Positions 1-6,112 of a stretch of 11,132 nucleotides of DNA are shown one piece after another. Below the pieces are notes generated by a model. That model did no database searches. It had not been told where the DNA came from and was given only the letters and a program-made list of their open reading frames with translations. How positions within the stretch are numbered: the first letter of the stretch is position 1; the number at the start of each line of letters is the position of its first letter. The position numbers and the translations under genes were made by a program. Origin of the DNA: Lysobacteraceae bacterium (GTDB lineage Bacteria > Pseudomonadota > Gammaproteobacteria > Xanthomonadales > Xanthomonadaceae); the NCBI GenBank assembly GCA_017990865.1, contig JAGNNB010000059.1:1-11132 (forward strand), written 5' to 3'.

Positions 1-226
1 ACAACGTACCGTCCGGACAATCGGCGATTCGCCGCCCGCGCGAATGCCACCAAGCCGACAGAGCCACGGCGATCATCGCGGGCAGCGTCATGCGCAAGTG
101 CATCTTCCACTCGACGAGAGACGATGAGCCTTCGGAATCCGTTACCCCCAACAACCAAACCATCGGCGCAGCCACGATCACCGCCGCCAGCGCGCTACCG
201 AGAATAAGCGCGATTCGTTCGTTCAC
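1..226 (-). CDS. Small membrane protein, N-terminal part, paralog of its upstream neighbour (runs off left edge)
   Basis: Reading the minus strand from the GTG at 226 gives 75 open codons that continue past the window edge, so the C-terminus is missing. The protein begins VNERIALILGSALAAVIVAA, a hydrophobic first segment. After a polar stretch (TDSEGSSSLVEWK) comes a second hydrophobic segment around residues 46-60 (MTLPAMIAVALSAWW), then a basic loop. The neighbour at 223-711 starts VNERRALILGSAFAAILV and carries a matching MLPTVIAATISCAW segment, so the two are tandem paralogs. The start overlaps the neighbour's stop by 4 nt (GTGA), which points to translational coupling; a G-rich stretch lies about 8 nt upstream. 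I do not recognise the family. It is likely an inner-membrane protein. Both the start and the reality of the gene are supported by the paralogy. Confidence 0.7.
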   Translation of the reverse strand, partial: MNERIALILGSALAAVIVAAPMVWLLGVTDSEGSSSLVEWKMHLRMTLPAMIAVALSAWWHSRGRRIADCPDGTL

Positions 227-711
227 CGTGGCGCCCCCATGTTGGCTAACATCCCAAATCGATGCCGCACGAAACGAATCACCGAATACTCGATTAGCGC
301 TGCGGGCAAAAAACCCACAACAAAAGCGAGAACGGTATAGCTGGCTGCCGTCGTGGCCATTGCGAGCAGGCTTCCAGGCCTCTCATAGGGAGGCAAGTAT
401 CGATTGAACTGCAACCAGACCCAGATCGTCGCCAATAGCACGAAAAACAATATCGGATAGGCCAGCAAGCAGATTCTCAATGCGTTGGAAATATGACTAC
501 GCTCTTTGAATCGTTTTGATCCCGAGACCCAAGCGCACGAAATCGTCGCTGCAATCACTGTCGGCAACATCGCCAACACCAATAATTCATCTATAAACAG
601 GGCGATACGCTGCACATCGCCGCTCCAAACGAAAAAAACGCACAGACCAAAGCAGCCAACCAAAATGGCGGCGAACGCGCTTCCGAGGATCAATGCTCGA
701 CGTTCATTCAC
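223..711 (-). CDS. Hypothetical four-helix membrane protein, 162 aa
   Basis: The GTG at 711 overlaps the lysAC stop by 4 nt (GTGA) and sits about 6 nt after a good Shine-Dalgarno run (GGAGGAGG) lying in the last lysAC codons. This decides the start over the longer open frame that reaches 864. The 162-aa product has four hydrophobic segments, at about residues 7-29, 41-63, 79-101 and 117-142, and a basic C-terminus (VIRFVRHRF). It should be an inner-membrane protein with short loops. I see no catalytic motif and do not recognise the family. GC falls to about 50% over 241-660 (counted), against about 65% in sampled lysAC lines, so the gene may be recently acquired or poorly adapted. It is a paralog of the partial gene downstream (1-226). 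The arrangement suggests the pair is translated behind lysAC. Whether there is any functional link to lysine synthesis is unknown. Confidence 0.75.
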   Translation of the reverse strand: MNERRALILGSAFAAILVGCFGLCVFFVWSGDVQRIALFIDELLVLAMLPTVIAATISCAWVSGSKRFKERSHISNALRICLLAYPILFFVLLATIWVWLQFNRYLPPYERPGSLLAMATTAASYTVLAFVVGFLPAALIEYSVIRFVRHRFGMLANMGAPR

Positions 712-3311
712 CCGAACACCTCCTCCACCGGCAGCGCCCGCAGGTTGTAGCGGTTCGCCATGCTCATGCCGTAGGCGCCGGTGTCTGCGATCAGCAGAGC
801 GTCGCTTTCCGTTGTCGCGACGGGCAACGCGCGTTGGGTGCCGATCACGTCGCTGGATTCGCAAATCGGGCCGACCACGTCGAACAGCACTGTGTCGGCA
901 TCGTTCAGGCGCGACAGGTTATGGATACCGTGCCACGCGTCGTACATCGCAGGACGCATCAAAGCATTCATGCCGGCGTCGGCGCCGACGCGGCGCAGGC
1001 CATCTTTCTCCACCACCTGCGTGACATGCAGCAGCAAAACGCCGGCTTCGGCGACAAGAAAACGTCCCGGCTCCACCGCCAGCGCGTAACGCGCATACAC
1101 CGATTTGATATCGGCCAGACCCGCCGCCCAGGCATCGAGATCGAAGGCGCGATCTTCGGGGCGGTACGGAATCGGCAAGCCGCCGCCGATATCGATCGTC
1201 GCCACCGTGCCGATATCGTCGGCGATGCCGGCGAGTTCGGCGTAGACCTCGCGCCAATGCGCAGGCGCGTCGATGCCGCTGCCCAAATGCGCGTGCAAAC
1301 CCACGATCGTCGCGCCGATGCGCCGCGCTTCGTCCGCGAACGCTTCGACTTTGCTCAGCGGCAACCCGAACTTCGCGTCGCGACCGCCGGTGCGCACTTT
1401 CGCGTGATGGCCGTCGCCGCGACCCAGATCGATGCGCAGCCACAGGGCGCGATCTCGAAAGACCTCCGGCCATGCGCGCAGCGCTTCGACGTTATCGACG
1501 GTGACGACGACGCCGAGCGCCAGCGCGGCTTCGTACTCGGCGCGCGGCGCGAAGCTCGGCGTGAACAACACGCGGTCGCGATCGATACCCGGCAGCGTGG
1601 CCAAGGCATGCTCCACTTCGGCCAGCGATACGCATTCGAAGCCGAAGCCCTCGGCCTCCAGCGCGCGCAGGATGTCGGGGTGCGCATTGGCTTTCAGCGC
1701 GTAGAAGCGCCGATCGATCGCGGGCACTGCGGCGATCGATCGTGCGCGCGCACGCACGGTCGCCAAGTCGTAGACATAACGCGGGGTCCCTTGCGCGGCG
1801 CAAGCCAGCAATTTCTCGCGCGCCGCATGCCACCAAGGCGTTTCGCGCGCGGAACGCGCATCGGCCTGGAACAAATCGCGCCAACTCGGGCCGAACACCG
1901 CCGCGTCCTGCACCGGCATCGCGCCGCTGTCGATCAGCGCGTCGTGCAACACCGGCAGCAAACCGTCGGCGTCGACTTCATCGACGACGAAGGTGAGATT
2001 GAGGTCGTTCGAGGACTGCGAAATCAGATGCACGCGTTCCTGGCCGAAGGTCGCCCACACCTCGGACAATTTGTGCAGCAGCGAACGCATGCCGCGGCCG
2101 ACGAGCGTGATGGCCGCGCACGGCGCGATCACCTTGACCCGGCAGACATGCGCCAAATCCGCCGACAATTCCGCCAGCACATCGGTGCTGACCAGATTCT
2201 CGCTGGGGTCGAGCGACACAGTGATGTTGGTTTCGGACGAACCGATCAAATCGATGGACAGCCCATGTTTCTTGAAACGCTCGAACACATCGGCGAGGAA
2301 GCCGACCTGTCGCCACATGCCGATGGTTTCCATCGACACCAGCACGATGCCGTTGCGGCGACTGATCGCCTTCACGCCCGGCACGGTCGCGGCGCTGGCG
2401 TCGATGCGAGTGCCGGGCAAGCCGGTATGCTCGGTGTCGAGAATGACCAGCGGCACGTTCGCGTCGCGGCAAGGCGCGATCGAACGCGGATGCAGCACTT
2501 TCGCGCCGGTGGTGGCGATTTCCTGCGCTTCGGCGTAATCCAATCGCGCGAGCAAACGCGCATCGGGCACGTCGCGCGGGTTCGCGCTGAACATGCCGGG
2601 CACGTCGGTCCAGATTTCCACGCGCCGCGCCTTGAGCAAGGCGCCGAAATACGCCGCCGACGTGTCCGAACCGCCGCGGCCGAGAATCGCGGTGCCGCCG
2701 TCGTCGTGGCGAGCGATGAAACCCTGCGAAATCAGCGCAGGCGTGGGTTGCGCGGCGAAACGCGCGCGGATCTCGGCGTCGCCGCGGTAATCGCAATTCA
2801 CCGACAACCGCTGCGCCCAGGCGCTGGCGTTCGGCAGGGACACCGCACGCAGCCATTCGCGGGCGTCGCACCAGCCGATATCGAGCCCCTGCGCGTGCAG
2901 ATACGCCGCGCCCAACGTGGACGACAGCAATTCGCCCTGGGCCAGCACCTCGGCTTGCCAATCGAAACCGCGCGAAACGGCGCGCGGGTCGTCGCCGAGC
3001 GCACGCAAGATCGCGAGCCGCGCAGCGAGCGCCGCGTCGGCATCCAAATCGAGTTCTGCGCAGAACGCGCGATGGCGTTCGATCAATGCGTCGATGCGAG
3101 TGGCGATGTTTTTGCCGTCGGATGTCTTGCCGTCGGCGATCGCCTGCAATTCATTGGTGACGCCCGACAGCGCCGAGACCACCACCAGCACACGCGCGCC
3201 GTCATCGTCGATGCGGCGTTTCGCCAATTGCCCGATGGTGTCCCAGCGATGGCGGCGCGACACCGAAGTGCCGCCGAACTTGAGCACGAACCAGGGAGAT
3301 GCGTCGGGCAT
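708..3311 (-). CDS. lysAC: Bifunctional aspartate kinase / diaminopimelate decarboxylase
   Basis: This 867-aa cytoplasmic fusion carries the first step (ATP-dependent phosphorylation of L-aspartate) and the last step (meso-diaminopimelate to lysine plus CO2) of lysine synthesis. The kinase half shows KFGGTS at residues 11-16, GRGGSDTSA at 211-219, the EIWTDVPGMFSANPR block at 232-246 and TTGAKVLHPRSI at 267-278. Two ACT-type regulatory regions follow, at about 320-390 and 400-465, and SSETNITVSLD at 358-368 resembles the lysine-binding region of feedback-inhibited kinases. The decarboxylase half starts near 495. The PLP lysine is K540 in YALKAN; other landmarks are HLGSG (675-679), GGGLP (709-713), EPGR (747-750) and the GPICESSD loop (814-821) with its catalytic cysteine. 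The ATG at 3311 is chosen because FGGTS normally lies about 12 residues from the start; an upstream in-frame ATG at 3434 would add 41 unlike residues. No clear ribosome site is seen. This fusion is typical of Xanthomonadaceae. The symbol combines lysC and lysA. Confidence 0.96.
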   Translation of the reverse strand: MPDASPWFVLKFGGTSVSRRHRWDTIGQLAKRRIDDDGARVLVVVSALSGVTNELQAIADGKTSDGKNIATRIDALIERHRAFCAELDLDADAALAARLAILRALGDDPRAVSRGFDWQAEVLAQGELLSSTLGAAYLHAQGLDIGWCDAREWLRAVSLPNASAWAQRLSVNCDYRGDAEIRARFAAQPTPALISQGFIARHDDGGTAILGRGGSDTSAAYFGALLKARRVEIWTDVPGMFSANPRDVPDARLLARLDYAEAQEIATTGAKVLHPRSIAPCRDANVPLVILDTEHTGLPGTRIDASAATVPGVKAISRRNGIVLVSMETIGMWRQVGFLADVFERFKKHGLSIDLIGSSETNITVSLDPSENLVSTDVLAELSADLAHVCRVKVIAPCAAITLVGRGMRSLLHKLSEVWATFGQERVHLISQSSNDLNLTFVVDEVDADGLLPVLHDALIDSGAMPVQDAAVFGPSWRDLFQADARSARETPWWHAAREKLLACAAQGTPRYVYDLATVRARARSIAAVPAIDRRFYALKANAHPDILRALEAEGFGFECVSLAEVEHALATLPGIDRDRVLFTPSFAPRAEYEAALALGVVVTVDNVEALRAWPEVFRDRALWLRIDLGRGDGHHAKVRTGGRDAKFGLPLSKVEAFADEARRIGATIVGLHAHLGSGIDAPAHWREVYAELAGIADDIGTVATIDIGGGLPIPYRPEDRAFDLDAWAAGLADIKSVYARYALAVEPGRFLVAEAGVLLLHVTQVVEKDGLRRVGADAGMNALMRPAMYDAWHGIHNLSRLNDADTVLFDVVGPICESSDVIGTQRALPVATTESDALLIADTGAYGMSMANRYNLRALPVEEVFG

Positions 3312-3391
3312 GAGCGGGAAGATGTGGGTTGTTCGGTAGACTGCCGAGACCGGCTGCGTTTCGAGCGCGCTTCGAGCGGCGCGAAGCGGCC

Positions 3392-3397
3392 ATTCTA
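3392..3397 (-). promoter_or_regulatory. Possible -10 box of the lysAC promoter
   Basis: On the minus strand TAGAAT matches five of six positions of the sigma-70 -10 consensus and lies about 80 nt upstream of the lysAC ATG. No convincing -35 box stands at 16-19 nt spacing. The implied leader of roughly 75 nt is too short for a lysine riboswitch, and none is seen. The 121-nt gap to the divergent phzF-like gene must hold both promoters. Confidence 0.3.
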
Positions 3398-3432
3398 TGC
3401 GAACCCATGCGCTCTCACTCCTCGAATTCGCC

Positions 3433-4311
3433 ATGACTTCATTCCGTTATCTGCAATTGGACGTGTTCGCCGACCGCCCCGGCGCCGGCAACCCCCTCGG
3501 CGTGGTGGTCGAGGGCGAACGCTTCGATCCGGCGCGCATGCAGGCCTTCGCCGCCTGGACGAATCTGTCCGAAACCATCTTCCTGCTGCCGCCGACGACG
3601 CCCCAGGCCGATTACCGGGTGCGAATCTTCACGCCGCGGCAAGAACTGCCGTTCGCCGGACACCCCAGCGTCGGCGCGGCATGGGCGGCGATCGACACCG
3701 GCCGCGCCGCCGCCGATGCGCCGCGCTTGGTCCAGGAATGCGCCGCGGGCCTGCTGCCGGTCGTGATCGAAGGCGGTCAAGGCCCTGCGCGCTGCCCGCA
3801 AGTGCGGGCGCCGCGGGCGCAGCGGATTGGGGGCGAAGAGATAGCGCTGGCGTTGCTTGATGCGGCGACCGACGGGATGCGGCTCGGCGCGCTGGAGCGC
3901 GCCCTCTGGAGCAACGGGCCGCGGTGGTGGTTGATCGAATTGGCCGATGCCGATGCGGTGCGCGGGCTGCAGATCGATCCGGTGGCGGTGTCGGCGCTCA
4001 CGCTGGCGACCGATGCGGTCGGGCTCGCGGTCCATGCCGCGGACGAGCGCGACGGCCATCATCTTGCGGTGCGCGCGTTCTGCCCGGCCGACGGCATCCC
4101 GGAAGACCCGGTGACCGGCAGCGCCCAGGCGTCCATCGCCGCGCGGCTGGCCGCCGCCGGCCGCTTGCCCGGTCGCGAGGGACGTTACGTCGGCAGCCAG
4201 GGCCGGGAACTGGGCCGCGATGGGCGCGTGGAGGTGCGGGTGGATCAAGAAAGTGAAGTGTGGATAGGCGGCGCGGTTCAGGCTGCGATTCGCGGCGAAC
4301 TGACGTGGTGA
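3433..4311 (+). CDS. PhzF-family isomerase/epimerase, first copy
   Basis: This 292-aa protein belongs to the PhzF/YddE family, cofactor-independent enzymes with two diaminopimelate-epimerase-like halves. In PhzF they isomerise trans-2,3-dihydro-3-hydroxyanthranilate. The N-terminus LQLDVFADRPGAGNPLGVV is the family signature. The presumed catalytic glutamate is E47 in NLSETIF (equivalent to PhzF Glu45). The substrate-site motifs are GHPSVG, with H77, and EDPVTGSA (224-231), with D225 and S230. Length is normal for the family. The ATG at 3433 places the conserved YLQLDVF block where it normally lies; an in-frame ATG at 3397 would add 12 unlike residues. No strong ribosome site is seen. The gene is divergent from lysAC and is followed by a small gene and a second PhzF paralog. 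No phenazine genes are present, so the substrate is unknown. All expected active-site residues are present, so it is probably an active isomerase. Confidence 0.9.
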   Translation: MTSFRYLQLDVFADRPGAGNPLGVVVEGERFDPARMQAFAAWTNLSETIFLLPPTTPQADYRVRIFTPRQELPFAGHPSVGAAWAAIDTGRAAADAPRLVQECAAGLLPVVIEGGQGPARCPQVRAPRAQRIGGEEIALALLDAATDGMRLGALERALWSNGPRWWLIELADADAVRGLQIDPVAVSALTLATDAVGLAVHAADERDGHHLAVRAFCPADGIPEDPVTGSAQASIAARLAAAGRLPGREGRYVGSQGRELGRDGRVEVRVDQESEVWIGGAVQAAIRGELTW

Positions 4312-4315
4312 ATCC

Positions 4316-4360
4316 AATCGTCGATGCCCGAATCGTCGATAACCGAATTGTCGAAAACCA
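4316..4360. repeat. 15-bp tandem repeat, three copies
   Basis: Three consecutive 15-mers, AATCGTCGATGCCCG, AATCGTCGATAACCG and AATTGTCGAAAACCA, start 5 nt after the stop of the first phzF-like gene. A fourth partial unit (AATCGTTCG) follows. Copies 1 and 2 differ at three of 15 positions. The repeat is non-coding and its function is unknown; it may be a slippage product. It is AT-richer than the flanking genes. Confidence 0.7.
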
Positions 4361-4429
4361 AATCGTTCGCCCGCCCCAGCCGCAGGCGCGGCCTCATCGA
4401 CATACTGGTTTGGTTGCCTGGGAGGGCCG

Positions 4430-4798
4430 GTGAAAACGGACGAACCGATGCGCGAGCCGAAGCACGAATCGATCGACGAGCGCGGCATCTTTCTCGCCGA
4501 GTACGAAGTACGCCCCGCGCCGCATAGCGAGGATTTCGCCACCGTCGGCGGCGCGTCCGTGGTCTGTCTCGTACGCGCGGTCGATGCCGACGCGGCGCAC
4601 GCGGCCTGCATGCGCTATTTCGCCGACACCGCCTGGGAGTTCGTCGAACGCACGCGCACGCCGCAGCCGCTCGCACGCGAGGAGGTCGCCGACGACGACG
4701 AGGCCTTGGACGCCTTCGAGGAAGCGACGACGCACGGCGAATGTTTCCTGTTCCATCTATGGTCGCCGGAACCGGGCGAGGACGACGCGCTGCATTGA
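4430..4798 (+). CDS. Hypothetical acidic protein, 122 aa, between two phzF-like genes
   Basis: The GTG at 4430 is preceded by GGGAGGG (4420-4426), a strong but closely spaced ribosome site, which favours it over the ATG at 4448. The protein is small, soluble and acidic, especially toward the C-terminus (EEVADDDEALDAFEEA at about 89-104). It has no signal peptide or membrane segment. A central stretch, VCLVRAVDADAAHAACMRYFADTAWEFVER at about residues 45-74, looks like a strand followed by a helix. I recognise no family and no catalytic motif. The gene stands 118 nt after the first phzF-like gene and 94 nt before the second, on the same strand. It may be co-transcribed with them, but the gaps are loose. 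Codon use resembles its neighbours, so I take it as a real gene of unknown function. Confidence 0.7.
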   Translation: MKTDEPMREPKHESIDERGIFLAEYEVRPAPHSEDFATVGGASVVCLVRAVDADAAHAACMRYFADTAWEFVERTRTPQPLAREEVADDDEALDAFEEATTHGECFLFHLWSPEPGEDDALH

Positions 4799-4892
4799 AC
4801 GGATGCATTGAACGAATGCGATGAGTTCGATCGTCGCCTCCATCCGGACCCGCTGCTAAGCTGCCCTACCCACCGCAGGACCGCTGTCGCTC

Positions 4893-5786
4893 ATGACGCT
4901 CCCCTCGCCTCGCGCGCGCCGTTACGTTCAAGTCGATGTCTTCGCCGACCGCCCGGGCGCGGGTAATCCGCTCGCGGTGGTGCTGGAGGCCGAAGGTCTG
5001 GACGACGAGACCATGCAAGCGATCGCGCGCTGGACGCGTTTGCCGGAAACCACGTTCGTGCTGCCGCCGGCCTCGATTGACAGCAGTTACCGCCTGCGCA
5101 TCTTCAGCCCGCGCCGCGAAGTGCCGTTCGCCGGGCATCCCAGTGTGGGCACTGCGCATGCGGTGCTGGAGGCCGGCCTCGCCGCGCCGCGCGACGGGCT
5201 GCTGGTGCAGGACGGCATCGCCGGCAAACTGCCGCTGCGCGTGACTGGCGACGGCCCGAGCCGCACGATCGCGGTGCGCACGCCTCGCGCGCGGGTGCAG
5301 GACATCGCGACCGCCGACGACCCGCGCCTGCGCGAGGTCTTGCGCGATTTGCCGTTGGGCGCCTTGCCGCCCGCGCTGATGGACGGCGGCCGACGCTGGT
5401 GGTTGGCGGAACTCGCCAGCGAAACGGCGCTGCGCGCGGCGACGCCGCCGTGGGACGCCATCGCCGCGCTCGCGCAGGCCACCGACAGCATGGGCCTGTG
5501 CGTCTACGCGCGCAGCGACGACCCCGTCTATTACCTGGCGGTGCGCGCCTGGGTCGGTTCGACCGGACGCTTCGAAGACGCCGCCTCCGGCGCCGCCAAC
5601 GCCACGCTCGCCGCATGGTTGGCGTCGCAAAACGCGCTGCCCGGCGACAGCGGGTTCTATCGCATCAGCCAAGGCCGCGAAGTCGGTCATGATGCGATCA
5701 TCGAGTTGACGGTGGACGATGCGGGGGATGTGTGGTCTGGAGGGCGGGTCTGCACCGTTCTGCGTGGCGAATTACGATGGCCGTAA
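4893..5786 (+). CDS. PhzF-family protein, second copy, degraded active-site motif
   Basis: This 297-aa paralog of the gene at 3433-4311 shares VDVFADRPGAGNPL (14-27), the glutamate region LPETTF with E52, PFAGHPSVG (78-86, H82) and the C-terminal RGEL. The family motif written DPVTGSA in the first copy is DAASGAA here (229-235). The aspartate (D229) and glycine (G233) are kept, but the proline is lost and the serine equivalent to PhzF Ser213 is Ala234. Either catalysis is altered or the substrate differs. The remaining fold elements and the length are intact, so this is not an obvious pseudogene. The ATG at 4893 is the only good start; no strong ribosome site precedes it. TAAGCT at 4857-4862 could be a -10 box. 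The last ~45 nt of the gene are also the first part of a 134-bp tandem repeat array that continues downstream. Confidence 0.88.
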   Translation: MTLPSPRARRYVQVDVFADRPGAGNPLAVVLEAEGLDDETMQAIARWTRLPETTFVLPPASIDSSYRLRIFSPRREVPFAGHPSVGTAHAVLEAGLAAPRDGLLVQDGIAGKLPLRVTGDGPSRTIAVRTPRARVQDIATADDPRLREVLRDLPLGALPPALMDGGRRWWLAELASETALRAATPPWDAIAALAQATDSMGLCVYARSDDPVYYLAVRAWVGSTGRFEDAASGAANATLAAWLASQNALPGDSGFYRISQGREVGHDAIIELTVDDAGDVWSGGRVCTVLRGELRWP

Positions 5787-5824
5787 GATGCTGTTCCTCA
5801 TCGCGGCATGTCCATCAGCCGCGC

Positions 5825-5857
5825 GCGCGGCATCGTTGGTTCGGCGCTTTCTTTTTT
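5825..5857 (+). terminator. Possible intrinsic terminator, repeat copy 1
   Basis: GCGCGG (5825-5830) can pair with CGGCGC (5842-5847) with one mismatch around an 11-nt loop. TTTCTTTTTT follows at once. Competing hairpins exist: CGCGGC with GCCGCG at 5802-5823, and the self-palindrome GCCGCGCGCGCGGC at 5818-5831. It lies about 40 nt after the stop of the second phzF-like gene, a sensible place for termination. Confidence 0.35.
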
Positions 5858-5958
5858 ATGGCGGGCGGGTCAGACGGCCGCGTCTGCGCCGTTCTGCGTG
5901 GCGAATTGCGATGGCCGTAAGACGCTGTTCCTCCTCGCGGCATGTCCATCGGCCGCGC

Positions 5959-5991
5959 GCGCGGCATCATCGATTCGGCGCTTTCATTTTT
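5959..5991 (+). terminator. Possible intrinsic terminator, repeat copy 2
   Basis: This is the second repeat copy of the same structure, with GCGCGG at 5959-5964 and CGGCGC at 5976-5981. The T-run that follows is broken (TTTCATTTTT). It is probably weaker than copy 1 and exists only because the unit was duplicated. Confidence 0.25.
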
Positions 5992-6112
5992 ATGGCGGGC
6001 GGGTCAGGCGGCCGCGTCTGCACCGTTCTGCGTGGCGAATTGCGATGGCCGTAAGACGCTGTTCCTTTACGCTGGTGAACACGAGCCGAGTAACCCAAGA
6101 AGAGGACGCGAG

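Larger units (their letters stand above)
5734..6066. repeat. 134-bp tandem repeat array (about 2.5 copies) derived from the 3' end of the second phzF-like gene
   Basis: The block GTTCTGCGTGGCGAATT recurs at 5757, 5891 and 6025, a period of exactly 134 bp. Each unit holds about 45 nt of the phzF-like C-terminal coding sequence, ending in TGGCCGTAA with its stop, and then about 85 nt of downstream DNA with GC-rich inverted repeats and a T-run. The first copy starts around 5734-5742 inside the gene. The second spans about 5877-6010. The third is cut off after GTTCCT at 6066. Copies differ by scattered substitutions. Together with the sequence to 6112 this explains the 326-nt gene-free stretch. 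Because 134 is not a multiple of three, the reading frame shifts between copies. The short open frames here are shadows. Confidence 0.9.

Noticed and set aside
3312..3432. Lysine riboswitch upstream of lysAC
   Set aside because: The intergenic region is only 121 nt and shared with a divergent gene, and no L-box-like structure is visible.
693..3860. Open frame of 1055 codons on the plus strand, antisense to lysAC and running into the first phzF-like gene
   Set aside because: It is a high-GC shadow: His/Arg/Gln-rich with no domain, fully opposite a well-motifed gene and crossing two real genes.
4791..4819. Short direct repeat TGCATTGAAC (twice) and a GCATT/AATGC stem after the 122-aa gene
   Set aside because: Two 10-nt copies and a 5-bp stem are too short to call a functional element.
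3433..5786. Phenazine biosynthesis cluster
   Set aside because: Only PhzF-type proteins are present; no PhzA/B/D/E/G-like genes are visible, and PhzF homologs are widespread in non-producers.
5740..6066. CRISPR-like array or insertion-sequence remnant
   Set aside because: The 134-bp contiguous unit contains coding sequence of the adjacent gene and has no spacers, terminal inverted repeats or transposase.
5942..6112. N-terminal extension of the secreted protein back through the repeat array
   Set aside because: It is made of repeat sequence and lacks a ribosome site, while the ATG at 6113 has both a Shine-Dalgarno sequence and a proper signal peptide.
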